Assembly (NCBI RefSeq): GCF_000196735.1
Contig: NC_014551.1
Span: forward strand, 1,235,001 to 1,299,000
Direction of reading: 5' to 3'
Origin: Bacillus amyloliquefaciens DSM 7 = ATCC 23350
GTDB lineage: Bacteria > Bacillota > Bacilli > Bacillales > Bacillaceae
DNA: 64,000 nucleotides
Below are positions 45,794 through 55,089 of the stretch, one piece after another. Within the stretch, counting starts at the first letter, position 1. Each line of letters opens with the position of its first letter. The notes beneath the pieces are model-generated. The model did no database searches. It was given only the letters and a program-made list of their open reading frames with translations, and was not told the origin of the DNA. A program made the translations under genes and the position numbers.

Positions 45794-46309
45794 TTATTCT
45801 CCCTTGCCTAATAAAAATGTTTCGTACACAGTCCATGAGCCGTTATCCAGCTGGTAGAGCAAGTGAAAACGGTCGATGACTTCTTCGTGGGAAATGTCCA
45901 GCATTTTCAGCTGCCCGAGTACGTCGGAATGTTCATCTGACGACAGCTTCTGGCCGACTGTGACATGCGGAACGAAGCTGTATTCCGGCTCTCCGGATAA
46001 TGCTCCTGAGTAGCATTTCTCACTCAGCGTTTTTAATTCCTCCGTCGGCTCCGCTTTCATGTATATCACATTATTTACAGGAGAAAACGAGCTGTATTTT
46101 GTGATTTTCAGAACGAGCGGGTGCGACTCTTTCGCCGTCTGTCTCAGCTGTGATACGACCTGCTCGATTTCCTGTTCTGTCGCTTCAAACGGATCTCTTA
46201 CCGTCAGGTGCGGCGGTATGAGCGCGTAGCTCGGGTCGTAGCGTTTCCGGTACGAATTTGCGAGATCCTGTAATTTTTTTGATGGAAATAAAACAATACC
46301 GTATTTCAT
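45794..46309 (-). CDS. yjcG: 2H phosphoesterase YjcG
   Basis: This 171-residue protein of the 2'-5' RNA ligase/2H phosphoesterase superfamily has both catalytic HxTx motifs, HLTV near residue 34 and HVTV near residue 115. The N-terminus [20 protein letters not shown] matches YjcG. It lies between yjcH and yjcF. The natural substrate is not established. ATG follows AAGGAGGGAAC. Confidence 0.92.
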   Translation of the reverse strand: MKYGIVLFPSKKLQDLANSYRKRYDPSYALIPPHLTVRDPFEATEQEIEQVVSQLRQTAKESHPLVLKITKYSSFSPVNNVIYMKAEPTEELKTLSEKCYSGALSGEPEYSFVPHVTVGQKLSSDEHSDVLGQLKMLDISHEEVIDRFHLLYQLDNGSWTVYETFLLGKGE

Positions 46310-46334
46310 GAAAGTTCCCTCCTTAAATGAATGG

Positions 46335-47057
46335 TTACAGCATTTTTTTCAGCGCCGGCGTTATGAGCGGCTGCCAGTAAGTCCACTTATGATCCCCGTC
46401 GAAGGTTTCATACGTGTATTCAGACTGTTTGCTTTCCAGCAGCTGTTTGAGCTCTTCGTTCGGCGCGGTGAAATCAAGAACCTGGCCGTCCGTTGTGTGA
46501 ACGTCGGTTTCTTTTTCTCCGATTTGATGATAAACGGAAATCTGTTTGAGATCCTCCGACTCCCGGACGGCATCCAGGACGTGCCCGTCAACATACGGAG
46601 ACTGCATGATGACGTTTCCGAACATGTTCGGATAGTCAATCGCCGTCATGAGCGAAACGGTTCCGCCGAGGGAATCCCCGATCATCGTGCGGCCGTATCC
46701 GACTTGATAAGTCGGGTATTCTTTGTCGATAAAAGGAACGAGCTCATTTGCGATAAACCGTTTATATGAGGCGAACTTAGAGCCTTCGGGATGGTATGTG
46801 TCTCTTCGCTCCCGCACATTTTTATAGGGGACGCCGATAATGATGCAGCGGTCAATTTCCCCCTTTGACATGAGCTCTTCCGCCTGCCGCCCGATTTTCC
46901 CTAATCTGAAGTAATCATGGCCGTCCTGGGCGATGACCGTATGATATTTATACAGGGGGGAGTAGGTGTTTGGCAGGTAGACCAGAACGGTCATTTCTTC
47001 TTCAAGCTCACGGGAGAAAAGTTTTTTCTCATGAATGATTCCGTTTTTCGGTGCCAC
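46335..47057 (-). CDS. yjcH: Esterase-family hydrolase YjcH
   Basis: This 240-residue alpha/beta-hydrolase (Fes/D-like esterase family) has the nucleophile elbow GDSLGG near residue 125 and a probable catalytic His in DGDHKWTYW near the C-terminus. The start is GTG at 47057 ([14 protein letters not shown]) behind GGAGGAATGCG. No signal peptide is seen, so it should be cytoplasmic. It is the first gene of yjcHGF. Confidence 0.88.
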   Translation of the reverse strand: MAPKNGIIHEKKLFSRELEEEMTVLVYLPNTYSPLYKYHTVIAQDGHDYFRLGKIGRQAEELMSKGEIDRCIIIGVPYKNVRERRDTYHPEGSKFASYKRFIANELVPFIDKEYPTYQVGYGRTMIGDSLGGTVSLMTAIDYPNMFGNVIMQSPYVDGHVLDAVRESEDLKQISVYHQIGEKETDVHTTDGQVLDFTAPNEELKQLLESKQSEYTYETFDGDHKWTYWQPLITPALKKML

Positions 47058-47234
47058 TTCGCATTCCTCCAGGCCGCTTCTTGTCTTAATGGTTTTTCCC
47101 TATTGTACCATGAATTATTAGAAATTTCTTTCTTCAGATGCACTTCTTGAGAGAGTTCAGAAAATCAAAAAGTTGTTGAAATTCATTTTATAGTGAGTTA
47201 ATATAGAACAATCAGAAAATACAAAACAATATTC

Positions 47235-47355
47235 TTATCACGAGAGGTGGAGGGACTGGCCCTTTGAAACCTCAGCAACCGGTTTGCTTTGCCGCAGGAA
47301 GGCAAAGTGCCAAGGTGCTAAATCCAGCAAGCGATTCACATGCTTGGAAGATAAG
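47235..47355 (+). promoter_or_regulatory. SAM-I riboswitch (S-box) of metI-metC
   Basis: The aptamer opens with CTTATCACGAGAGGTGGAGG and closes with GGAAGATAAG, so P1 pairs CTTATC with GATAAG. The conserved GACTGGCCC, GAAACCTCAGCAACCGG and GTGCCAAGGTGCTAAATCC segments are present. SAM binding should stabilise the downstream terminator and stop transcription of metI-metC. Confidence 0.97.
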
Positions 47356-47363
47356 AGGAAGAG

Positions 47364-47404
47364 AAAAGCTCCTTCTTCTTATGAAGAGGGAGCTTTTTTA
47401 TTTT
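47364..47404 (+). terminator. S-box controlled terminator
   Basis: AAAAGCTCC and GGGAGCTTTT pair with an additional TTCTTC/GAAGA inner helix, followed by a T-run, between the SAM aptamer and metI. Confidence 0.93.
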
Positions 47405-47426
47405 TGAAAAAGGATGGTGCCTGCTG

Positions 47427-48548
47427 ATGATGCAGCATGTTGAAACAAAATTAGCCCAAATCGGAAATAGAAGCGAAGAAGCAACGGGAACGGTCAGTCC
47501 GCCGATTTATCTGTCCACCGCTTACCGCCATAGAGGAATAGGAGAATCTACAGGCTTTGATTACGTGCGCACGAAAAACCCGACTCGCCAGCTCGTTGAA
47601 GACGCCATCGCCGTGTTGGAGAACGGTGCGAGAGGCTTTGCTTTCAGCTCGGGAATGGCAGCCATTCAAACCATTATGGCTTTATTTAAAAGCGGGGATG
47701 AATTGATTGTATCCTCCGATTTATACGGAGGCACTTACCGTTTGTTTGAAAATGAGTGGAGAAAATACGGGTTAAGCTTTATTTATGATGATTTCAGTGA
47801 TGAAGACTGTTTACGCTCCAAAATAACGGAAAACACGAAAGCTGTATTTGTTGAAACGCCGACAAATCCGTTAATGCAGGAGGCGGACATAGAAAAAATC
47901 GCTCGGAATACGAAAGAAGCCGGCCTGCTTTTGATTGTGGATAATACGTTTTACACCCCGGTGCTCCAGCGTCCGCTTGAACTGGGAGCCGACATCGTCA
48001 TTCACAGCGCCACAAAATATTTAGCCGGGCACAATGATCTCCTTGCCGGTCTGGCTGTCGTAAAGGATGAAGAGCTCGGCGACGTCATGTTTAATCACCA
48101 AAATGCGATCGGCGCCGTTCTCCCGCCGTTCGATTCGTGGCTTTTAATGAGAGGGATGAAAACACTCGGACTCAGGATGCGCCGTCATGAAGAAAACGCC
48201 CGTGAACTTGCGGAATTTTTAGAAAAAGAAGAGGAAATCGCCGATGTGTTATATCCCGGAAAAGGCGGAATGCTGTCTTTCCGGCTGCAAAAAGAGGAAT
48301 GGGTCAATCCGTTTTTAAAGGCGCTGAAAACGATCTGTTTTGCAGAAAGTCTCGGAGGGGTGGAAAGCTTTATTACATACCCCGCGACACAGACGCACAT
48401 GGACATTCCGGAAGATATCCGCATCGCAAACGGCGTCTGCAACCGTCTGCTGAGATTTTCAGTGGGAATTGAATATGCAGAAGATTTGAAGCGGGATGTA
48501 AAGCAGGCATTACAGCAAGTAAGAGAGGGGGCCGTGTCGCATGAGTAA
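47427..48548 (+). CDS. metI: Cystathionine gamma-synthase/O-acetylhomoserine thiolyase MetI
   Basis: This 373-residue PLP enzyme joins the methionine pathway by making cystathionine. The PLP lysine is in HSATKYLAGHNDLL, with upstream SSGMAAI and VETPTNPLMQ. Two adjacent ATGs (47427, 47430) are possible; the ribosome-binding site AAAAAGGATGG favours neither. The gene overlaps metC by eight bases. It is controlled by the S-box. Confidence 0.95.
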   Translation: MMQHVETKLAQIGNRSEEATGTVSPPIYLSTAYRHRGIGESTGFDYVRTKNPTRQLVEDAIAVLENGARGFAFSSGMAAIQTIMALFKSGDELIVSSDLYGGTYRLFENEWRKYGLSFIYDDFSDEDCLRSKITENTKAVFVETPTNPLMQEADIEKIARNTKEAGLLLIVDNTFYTPVLQRPLELGADIVIHSATKYLAGHNDLLAGLAVVKDEELGDVMFNHQNAIGAVLPPFDSWLLMRGMKTLGLRMRRHEENARELAEFLEKEEEIADVLYPGKGGMLSFRLQKEEWVNPFLKALKTICFAESLGGVESFITYPATQTHMDIPEDIRIANGVCNRLLRFSVGIEYAEDLKRDVKQALQQVREGAVSHE

Positions 48549-49716
48549 TCACAATTGGACGCTGGAAACCAAGCTTGTGCACAATCCATTTAAAACAGAC
48601 GCAGCCACCGGAGCCGTCAGCGTGCCGATCCAGCATGCTTCCACATTCCATCAGTCATCATTTGAGGAGTTCGGGACATATGATTACAGCCGTTCCGGCA
48701 CACCGACAAGAACAGCGCTTGAAGAAACAATTGCGGGTCTTGAAGGCGGAACGAGAGGTTTTGCTTTCAGCTCCGGAATGGCTGCGATTTCGACGGCATT
48801 TCTGCTCTTATCCCAAGGCGACCATGTGCTCGTCACGGAGGATGTTTACGGCGGAACATTCCGAATGGTGACTGAGGTGCTGTCCCGCTTCGGAATCGAA
48901 CACACCTTTGTCGATATGACGGACACAGAAGCGGTCGCCTGCGCCATCCGGCCGAATACGAAAGCCATCTATATGGAAACACCGTCAAATCCGACGCTCG
49001 GCATAACGGATATTAAGGCCGTCGTCCAACTGGCAAAGGATCACGGCTGTCTGACATACCTTGACAATACATTTATGACGCCTGCGCTGCAGCGTCCGCT
49101 TGACCTCGGCGTAGACATCGTGCTTCACAGCGCGACGAAATTTTTAAGCGGGCACAGTGACGTCCTGTCAGGGCTTGCCGCCGTAAAGGATGAAGAGCTC
49201 GGCAATCAGCTGTATAAGCTGCAAAACTCGTTTGGAGCGGTGCTTGGCGTTCAGGACTGCTGGCTCGTATTGAGAGGATTAAAAACATTACAGGTAAGAC
49301 TGGAAAAAGCGAGCCGGACGGCTGAACGGCTGGCTGCCTACTTTCACGGGCATCCCGCCGTCAAAAACGTTTACTATCCGGGGCTTGCCGGACACCCGGG
49401 AGCCGACACTCATAAACGGCAAGCGAGCGGAGCGGGCGCCGTTCTGTCCTTTGAACTGGAAAGCAAAGAAGCCGTCAAAAAGCTGGTCGAAAACGTATCG
49501 CTTCCTGTATTCGCCGTCAGCCTCGGCGCCGTCGAATCCATTCTCTCATACCCTGCTGCCATGTCGCATGCCGCCATGCCGAAAGCAGAGAGGGAGAAAC
49601 GCGGCATCACAGACGGCCTCCTGCGCCTGAGCGTCGGAGTCGAAAACGCCGAAGATTTGGAACGCGATTTCGAGCAGGCGCTGAAAAAAATCGCCCCCGC
49701 CGGAGTGAGATCATAA
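48541..49716 (+). CDS. metC: Cystathionine beta-lyase MetC
   Basis: This 391-residue Cys/Met-metabolism PLP enzyme splits cystathionine to homocysteine. The PLP lysine is in HSATKFLSGHSDVL, and YSRSGTPTRTALEETIAGLE and ETPSNPTLGI are family segments. It is translated from an ATG inside the end of metI. It is the last core-genome gene before the tRNA and the accessory region. Confidence 0.95.
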   Translation: MSNHNWTLETKLVHNPFKTDAATGAVSVPIQHASTFHQSSFEEFGTYDYSRSGTPTRTALEETIAGLEGGTRGFAFSSGMAAISTAFLLLSQGDHVLVTEDVYGGTFRMVTEVLSRFGIEHTFVDMTDTEAVACAIRPNTKAIYMETPSNPTLGITDIKAVVQLAKDHGCLTYLDNTFMTPALQRPLDLGVDIVLHSATKFLSGHSDVLSGLAAVKDEELGNQLYKLQNSFGAVLGVQDCWLVLRGLKTLQVRLEKASRTAERLAAYFHGHPAVKNVYYPGLAGHPGADTHKRQASGAGAVLSFELESKEAVKKLVENVSLPVFAVSLGAVESILSYPAAMSHAAMPKAEREKRGITDGLLRLSVGVENAEDLERDFEQALKKIAPAGVRS

Positions 49717-49728
49717 ACGAAAAGGGTG

Positions 49729-49760
49729 ACGCCAAATTTGCGCGGCGCCCTTTTTTTATT
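49729..49760 (+). terminator. Terminator of metI-metC
   Basis: AAGGGTGACGCC pairs with GGCGCCC (with a bulge), followed by a seven-T run. It lies directly after the metC stop. Confidence 0.85.
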
Positions 49761-49776
49761 TTTGATAAAAAAAGTG

Positions 49777-49805
49777 TTGACGAACGGATAACCAGGATAT
49801 ATAAT
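49777..49805 (+). promoter_or_regulatory. Promoter of tRNA-Val
   Basis: TTGACG (49777-49782) and TATAAT (49800-49805) with a 17-base spacer, 50 bases before the tRNA, make a strong sigma-A-type promoter. Confidence 0.88.
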
Positions 49806-49854
49806 TATAAATGTCAGAGAGACAACAACATACCCAGCAACACATACATATCAT

Positions 49855-49927
49855 GATTCCGTAGCTCAGCTGGGAGAGCGCTACCTTGACAGGGTAGAGG
49901 TCGCTGGTTCGAGCCCAGTCGGAATCA
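49855..49927 (+). tRNA. tRNA-Val (GAC)
   Basis: A full cloverleaf can be drawn. The acceptor GATTCCG pairs with CGGAATC; the anticodon stem CTACC/GGTAG encloses TTGACAG with anticodon GAC; the T-loop is GGTTCGAGCCC. The CCA end is not encoded. In B. subtilis a tRNA-Val gene lies near this point (trnSL-Val2 by memory). Downstream DNA is AT-rich and carries an integrase fragment, so this tRNA is the likely attachment site of an island. Confidence 0.97.
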
Positions 49928-49933
49928 TAGCCG

Positions 49934-49961
49934 AAACCCTTGCGTAGCAAGGGTTTTTTAC
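49934..49961 (+). terminator. Terminator of tRNA-Val
   Basis: AAACCCTTGC (49934-49943) and GCAAGGGTTT (49947-49956) pair perfectly around GTA, followed by TTT. Confidence 0.95.
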
Positions 49962-50236
49962 TTTGTTTATTTATTGATTTTGTCATCATTCATCGAATTG
50001 GGGACGAAATTATTTTTTTGAGCTGAATTTGAATAATTCGCTGTATAATGCAAGGTTCTTTGTCGCCAGCCTGATGTTGATGGGATCTCGGACTGAAGAC
50101 AGTCTATCCTATTGAAAACATAGATAAAGTCCATCTCTTATGAGAAAGGCCTTAATATCTTGGTCTCTGGGAAATTTAAATACCGGCTCAATAAAGGTTA
50201 AGAACCAAATTTCACCGCGTAGAATAATGAATGTAC

Positions 50237-50572
50237 TTAACCTTTAAATATCTCAGGAATTTTGTTTCTCCATATTAATAATAGCTCTTTAAATTGGTCT
50301 GTTTCTATTGAGTTTTTATAAGGGTCGTCGATCAAAAAAGGGTTTTCAACATCGGTAACATCTTTTTTTATCAATACACTTATCCCATTTAAATCAATTT
50401 CAAAATCCTCATGTATCCCATTTAAAACATTCTGAATGTATTCTATATACTCATCAGTTTGTTCTATTGTTGTAATATTTTCAATGAAGTCAGAGAAAAG
50501 ACTGATTTCTTCTGGTAAAACTATTTTTATATCACCAAATGGATCTTTATCAAACTTGTATAAATATTTCAT
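50237..50572 (-). CDS. Probable immunity protein for the EndoU toxin
   Basis: This is an acidic 111-residue protein without signal or membrane segments, starting MKYLYKFDKDPFGDIKIVLP on the minus strand just after the EndoU toxin gene. Its position, size and acidity fit an immunity protein. A degraded relative lies at the right edge of the window: IETDQFKELLLIWRNKIP here compares with METEKFKELMLVWRDKIP there. The family is unnamed to me. The ribosome-binding site is AAAGGTGACC. Confidence 0.65.
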   Translation of the reverse strand: MKYLYKFDKDPFGDIKIVLPEEISLFSDFIENITTIEQTDEYIEYIQNVLNGIHEDFEIDLNGISVLIKKDVTDVENPFLIDDPYKNSIETDQFKELLLIWRNKIPEIFKG

Positions 50573-50593
50573 GTGCTCTGGTCACCTTTAAGA

Positions 50594-51061
50594 TTATTTT
50601 TTATATAACGGATATGCTGTTGCTATTGTTCCGTCATTATTTAAATACATTTCAATTTTAATTCCTGTTGAAGTGATTCCTCTATACTTATTTGAACGTA
50701 CTTGTTTTCTGGTATGATAAGCTTCGTCAATTGCTTTTAATACGTCAGCGCGGTTCCATTCTCTTGGAAAGAAACTTGAATCCGCTATTTTTTTTACAGA
50801 CTCGACTTCAACTTTCGCCATATATACTCCATTTTTGTCAGGCTTCTTTTCTGTACCTGGTATAATCTTTCCGCCCATCATACTTTCATGGTGGTAGCCA
50901 ACTGCTTTACCGCGTTTATTAATTTCTCCATGATAAATATGTTTCATTGTACCTGTGGTATACTTGCTATTTCCTGTACTAAAATTTGAAGTCACAGACT
51001 TGCTGAGCACACTCTCTTTTTGACCTTCAATAATATTTTTCAATAAAGGAGTATTCTTCAC
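50594..51061 (-). CDS. EndoU-type nuclease toxin module, N-terminus lost
   Basis: The 155-residue frame is the C-terminal toxin part of a polymorphic toxin. EndoU features are visible: HIYHGEINKRGKAVGYHHES, then GGKIIPGTEK and ATAYPLYKK at the end. The frame is open upstream only to about 51125 (YEPALAGIAQDIENTHNV), where it meets a stop in integrase sequence. The usual LXG or other secretion domain is missing. It probably cleaves RNA if expressed, with the gene just downstream as immunity. Confidence 0.75.
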   Translation of the reverse strand: MKNTPLLKNIIEGQKESVLSKSVTSNFSTGNSKYTTGTMKHIYHGEINKRGKAVGYHHESMMGGKIIPGTEKKPDKNGVYMAKVEVESVKKIADSSFFPREWNRADVLKAIDEAYHTRKQVRSNKYRGITSTGIKIEMYLNNDGTIATAYPLYKK

Positions 51062-51113
51062 ATTGTGAGTATTTTCAATATCCTGCGCTATTCCGGCAAG
51101 TGCGGGTTCATAC

Positions 51114-51236
51114 TTATTTTTCGAATCTTAAAACCCCAGTATTGAAGTCTATATCCTTGAAACGTATACCTAAAATTTCACCTTGTCTAAGCCCGAAAGA
51201 AATCGCTAACCAAAATTCAGAGGAGCGGTTGCGGAA
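51114..51236 (-). pseudogene. Tyrosine recombinase (integrase) fragment
   Basis: The minus-strand stretch EFWLAISFGLRQGEILGIRF, followed by KDIDFNTGVLRFEK, is the segment around the first catalytic Arg of phage-type integrases (G-L-R-x-G-E-I/A-L). No other integrase motif (H-x-x-R, Tyr) is found. The piece ends against the toxin fragment. Its presence about 1.2 kb from tRNA-Val supports an integration event followed by decay. Confidence 0.7.
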
Positions 51237-51554
51237 TATGCCGGCGTAAACAATAATATATACAGTGTCGCTTTTAATAATCCATCTTTTATGCATATCA
51301 TAAGGCGATTATTAATCCTGATGATATGGTGGATTCAGGGTGATTTTTAGAGTATGAGTGGCCAATACCTAATAACCATTTCTTCAATGTAATTCCTCCA
51401 AATTGTTTGTTCTGTCTCTATATCGGACAAACCTTCCTAATTATAAAAAAAAACCAAATATTATAAATTGAAGTTTGCTCAACATGTTAATATCAAGGAA
51501 AAGTCTAATATGTTAAAATTTAACTGACCGTATAGTTGAAAGGAGAATGCAATT

Positions 51555-51809
51555 TTGCTTGGGATTAAAGTTAAAAAATCTGATGGAAAGTTAATTATCA
51601 ATTGGCAACTATCTAAAATTGAAATTCCAATCAAAGAAATCAACGGTGTATTTCTGGATCCGAACTATGGAGGACAAGAGAAAAGTGCAGTAAGGATAGG
51701 GTTTCCTTATGGCTCTACGGATAGGATAGTAATTAAAACAGCAAAAAACACTTATATTTTGTTTACTTCTAATGCTGCTTCAATTATGAATAAAATTGTT
51801 ACTGATTAA
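51555..51809 (+). CDS. SunI/YnzG-like bacteriocin immunity protein
   Basis: This 84-residue protein starts at TTG behind GAAAGGAGAATGC. Its sequence ([20 protein letters not shown], then [20 protein letters not shown]) resembles SunI/YnzG proteins; SunI protects against sublancin. There is no evident membrane helix here, unlike SunI itself. No bacteriocin gene of the sublancin type is seen in the window. It may be an orphan immunity gene. Confidence 0.6.
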   Translation: MLGIKVKKSDGKLIINWQLSKIEIPIKEINGVFLDPNYGGQEKSAVRIGFPYGSTDRIVIKTAKNTYILFTSNAASIMNKIVTD

Positions 51810-51858
51810 CAAATTCGTATTCTCGGTGTTTTATTCTGAAAATATGGGGGCGATTTTA

Positions 51859-52416
51859 TTGACTAACTTTGTCCATAAGACTATAAACGGTTTGAAAAGT
51901 CTTTTAGATGAAAAAGGAGCCATTAAATTGTTTTGTTCTGAAGGATATATTATAGAGGGCCTTGTGACTTTTTCTCCGACCAAAGCCTCTCTTAATGAAA
52001 TCCAAAACTTTCAGTCGAATCATAAATTCACACTTCCTGAGGATTATCTGAAGTTTATTTCTCAGCATAATGGTGCGAAAATTTTCGAAATTCTTGCAGA
52101 GGGTGAGAATATTGGTGGAGGACTTCATCTATTCAGCCTTGAAGATATAGAAGAAGAACTAAAGTATGAGGATTTGTTTGAAGGTATCAATGGAATACCT
52201 ATTGGCTATTTGTTGGAAGAATGTCATTTAATGATCGACAAGGATAGAGTGAATCATGGTGAGCCTAACTATCTATTTATATTTGAAAGTGGTTCAGAAT
52301 ATAATCCATTAAATTTAAACTTTGAAATATTTTTAGACCGATATATTATGTCGAACGGGGATGCTTTTTGGGACTGGAAATACTATACAGCTAAAAATTA
52401 TTACAGAACGAGATAA
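51859..52416 (+). CDS. SUKH (SMI1/KNR4) family immunity-like protein
   Basis: The start TTG at 51859 follows ATGGGGGCG and gives 185 residues. The SMI1/KNR4-type core is visible as [20 protein letters not shown], with [16 protein letters not shown] later. SUKH proteins are typically immunity partners for nuclease toxins in polymorphic toxin systems. A toxin partner is not present next to it. The AT-rich composition matches the island rather than the core genome. Confidence 0.7.
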   Translation: MTNFVHKTINGLKSLLDEKGAIKLFCSEGYIIEGLVTFSPTKASLNEIQNFQSNHKFTLPEDYLKFISQHNGAKIFEILAEGENIGGGLHLFSLEDIEEELKYEDLFEGINGIPIGYLLEECHLMIDKDRVNHGEPNYLFIFESGSEYNPLNLNFEIFLDRYIMSNGDAFWDWKYYTAKNYYRTR

Positions 52417-52488
52417 AACCATTTTCTGTTAATCAGTTAATAAGGCTATGGTGAAATTTAGATGAGAATAAGTGGAAAGGGGACGGAG

Positions 52489-53433
52489 ATGAAAGTATTG
52501 GTTTATGGTGCTGGTGTTTTGGGAAGTTATCTTGCCCACTCATTATTACGAGGAGGAAACAATGTTTCCATTTTAGCTAGAGGGAGGCGGTATGAACAAT
52601 TGAAAGAAGATGGAATTGTTATTCGACATCGTTTCCAACGAAAAAATACTGTCGATGCAGTAAATGTAATTGATAAACTACAACCTGAAGAACACTACGA
52701 TCTCATATTTGTGGTGATGAAATACAATCAATTTTCATCGGTTCTCCCGATTCTAGCTGAAAATATAAGTAACAATATTGTGATTGTTGGGAATAACGCT
52801 GATGCTGCAAATATGCAAACATTCCTAAATAAAAATAGCAAAGTTAAAAAAAATATTGCGTTTGGTTTTCAAATTAGTGGGGGGAGGAGGGAAGAAAATG
52901 GTCGTGTTATTTTTATTCGGGGGGGAGGACAAATGGTAATCGGTAGCTTAGACGGTGACTTATCATTTAAATCTATATTAGAGAAGGCTTTTAAGGAAGC
53001 GAAACATAAACTAAGTTTTAATGAAAATATTGATGGTTGGCTTAAAAGTCACTTCATACCGATTATTGCTATGAACTCAATCCATTATATCAATAACTTT
53101 GACTTTAAAAAAATAGCGAAGGATAAGAATGCATTAATGCAGATGATTTCTGTAATGGATGAGGGGTTTATGGTTTTAGAAAAACTGGGATATCGAATTG
53201 ACCCAGCATTTCAACTGAATATGGTTCGTAACCATCGAAATTTTGTCTACCACGGTTTGAGAATATTTCACAAACTTCAGATGGCTAAATTTTTTGAGTG
53301 CTCCTTTAGCGAGATTATAGCCTTATATGAAACATTTGATGAATTGAAAAAGGAAGCGAATATATCAACTCCAAATTTGGACGACCTTCAAAAACGATCA
53401 ACTTCTAAGTATAGAGATGAGGTCAATCGTTAG
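52489..53433 (+). CDS. ApbA/PanE-type ketopantoate reductase family protein
   Basis: This 314-residue protein starts at the ATG at 52489 behind AAAGGGGACGGAG. The Rossmann motif VLVYGAGVLGSYLAHSLLRG at the N-terminus and the later HFIPIIAMNSIHYINNF fit the 2-dehydropantoate 2-reductase superfamily. Substrate is unknown; divergent members act on other 2-oxo compounds. AT-rich codon use suggests it came with the island. It is a metabolic gene among toxin and phage remnants. Confidence 0.75.
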   Translation: MKVLVYGAGVLGSYLAHSLLRGGNNVSILARGRRYEQLKEDGIVIRHRFQRKNTVDAVNVIDKLQPEEHYDLIFVVMKYNQFSSVLPILAENISNNIVIVGNNADAANMQTFLNKNSKVKKNIAFGFQISGGRREENGRVIFIRGGGQMVIGSLDGDLSFKSILEKAFKEAKHKLSFNENIDGWLKSHFIPIIAMNSIHYINNFDFKKIAKDKNALMQMISVMDEGFMVLEKLGYRIDPAFQLNMVRNHRNFVYHGLRIFHKLQMAKFFECSFSEIIALYETFDELKKEANISTPNLDDLQKRSTSKYRDEVNR

Positions 53434-53481
53434 TAATTCTCTTATAAAATGTATATCTACCAAATTACTCTTATAAATTCA

Positions 53482-53598
53482 ATATAATATCACGATTGTG
53501 AAATAAAACGTAAACCACCGTCCTGTTTTGGATGGGCAACGCTTCAAGCAATGAATCAGAAAGCAAAAGAAAAATTTAAGCATTTGAAAACGAATTAA
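53482..53598 (+). pseudogene. 3' end of a possible toxin gene
   Basis: An open stretch without a start encodes DCEIKRKPPSCFGWATLQAM followed by NQKAKEKFKHLKTN and a stop. It overlaps the start of the following SUKH immunity remnant by about 19 bases, the arrangement usual for toxin/immunity pairs. The toxin family is not recognised, and the upstream part is missing. Confidence 0.4.
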
Positions 53599-53964
53599 AC
53601 ATAAACCTTGATGAGGTGTACAAAGATTTTGTAATAAGATATGGTGGAAGCACGATACAAGCTGACAATGTGTTATTCCCACTCTTAAAATCCTTTAGCC
53701 AGCAATAATCTTTTAAGACTGGGGTTGTTTTACGGATTTGGCGTGGATGATAAAGACTTTGATGTTAAATCAATGACAGTAGCTTATGAAGAACAAATGC
53801 CAGACTGGATTATTCCGATTGCTGATGCTGACGGAGGAGATCAAATTTGTCTGGGTGTGAAAGAAGAAGCAACAGGAAAGGTTTATTTTTTGGATCATGA
53901 AATGACAGATGGAGTGAAAGACACATTTTTGGTCGCTAATTCTTTTTCTGACTTCATGGTTTGA
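53580..53964 (+). pseudogene. SUKH-family immunity gene, frameshifted
   Basis: The first frame encodes AFENELNINLDEVYKDFVIR with YGGSTIQADNVLFPLLKS and stops at 53706. A second frame from about 53716 continues LGLFYGFGVDDKDFDVKSMT, with IADADGGDQICLGVKEEATG and VYFLDHEM, the SMI1/KNR4 hallmarks. Together they cover one immunity protein broken by a frameshift. The start codon is also missing. Confidence 0.7.
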
Positions 53965-54088
53965 TTATTGAAGAAGATGATGGGATATTTAGATGATGAT
54001 TACTAAACAGTTAAACAAAAGTATTGCAAAGGTAAGCTCTCAGAAAGAGAGCTTTTTTCTTAAATAATTTTAAAAAGGGAGAGAGGCT

Positions 54089-54550
54089 ATGGATTCGTAC
54101 CAAATAAAGAAATTAAAACCCGAAGACTACAATAAGTGTGGCAATATTTGGGATGTGGAAAAGAAAAAGAAAATGGCTAAGATGTTTTACGACGAATTAG
54201 TAAGCGGAAACAGAATTACTTTTATTTATTCAGTGAATGACGAGTTTATAGGAGAAGGATCATTAGTTTTTCAAAAAAATGACCCAGATTATACTATTCC
54301 AGATAAACGCATTTATCTATCTCGTATGATTGTTAAAGAAGGATATCGAAATCGTGGGATAGGCGGTATTATTGTTGATTATTTGATTGATTATGCAAAA
54401 CACCTTGGATATGAGGAAATAACACTCGGTGTAGATACAGATAACTTAAACGCAAGACATCTATATGAAAAGAAGGGCTTTACAACCGTTTTATTTCTTG
54501 GCGAAGACGAATATGGTGAATATGTAAAACTCCTAAAAAAATTAAAATAG
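54089..54550 (+). CDS. GNAT-family N-acetyltransferase
   Basis: This 153-residue protein has the acetyl-CoA loop GYRNRGIGGIIVDYLIDYAK and the C-terminal NARHLYEKKGF typical of GNAT enzymes. The ATG follows AAAAAGGGAGAGAGG. It stands alone in the island with flanking AT-rich gaps. The substrate cannot be told from sequence; resistance or toxin-modifying roles are possible. Confidence 0.8.
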   Translation: MDSYQIKKLKPEDYNKCGNIWDVEKKKKMAKMFYDELVSGNRITFIYSVNDEFIGEGSLVFQKNDPDYTIPDKRIYLSRMIVKEGYRNRGIGGIIVDYLIDYAKHLGYEEITLGVDTDNLNARHLYEKKGFTTVLFLGEDEYGEYVKLLKKLK

Positions 54551-54753
54551 AATTCCCGTGAATGTATGAGAGGTTACTCTCGCAAACGGTGATTGACGGT
54601 AAACTTATGCTAATCTATTTAGATCGTTTTTAAGATACGGATTAGCATTTATCCTCTCAAAACCAACCCGTAATGAATAAGATACTGTTGGTAAGGAATT
54701 ATTTTTCCATTTATTGTATTTTGTGGTAATCTTGAAATGAAAAGGAGGAGACA

Positions 54754-55089
54754 ATGAAAAAGAAATTAATTGGAGTCTTGGTTATTGTTTGTTCTGTGAT
54801 CATGTATAGCATAGTTTCACATCCTCTTAAAAATCAAAGATCCACTGAGGAAGTATTAGAAAGTGCATGGGATGAATTTGGCTTATTTAGCTTTGGAATT
54901 GGAGAAACAGACCCAGTCATATCAATTGGGATGGATAAAACAAAAAGTGAAGAAGAATTACGGCGCTATTTAAACGACAACTTATCCGATGAAGATAAAG
55001 AAAAATATGAAGTTAAGATTATTAAAGAGGATATTAATGTTTTAGAAAGACAACATGAAAAGTATTTGGAAAGTAATAAAGCACATTGA
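54754..55089 (+). CDS. Secreted or membrane-anchored small protein of unknown family
   Basis: This 111-residue protein has an N-terminal helix after a basic start (MKKKLIGVLVIVCSVIMYSI) and then a hydrophilic acidic domain. The start follows AAAAGGAGGAGAC. The C-terminal part (EEELRRYLNDNLSDEDKEKY) is similar to a truncated gene at 59606-59764 (EAKLHEYLKENLSREAKEKY), so the family is repeated in the island. No function is known to me. Confidence 0.65.
   Translation: MKKKLIGVLVIVCSVIMYSIVSHPLKNQRSTEEVLESAWDEFGLFSFGIGETDPVISIGMDKTKSEEELRRYLNDNLSDEDKEKYEVKIIKEDINVLERQHEKYLESNKAH

Noticed and set aside
49756..49989. Minus-strand 77-codon frame over the tRNA-Val
   Set aside because: It reads through the tRNA gene and its terminator on the opposite strand; translation of this region is not credible.
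51298..51387. Minus-strand 29-codon TTG frame (MKKWLLGIGHSYSKNHPEST) behind GGAGGAATTACA
   Set aside because: The ribosome-binding site is good, but the frame is short and ends at once upstream of the integrase fragment; probably the 5' stub of a lost gene.
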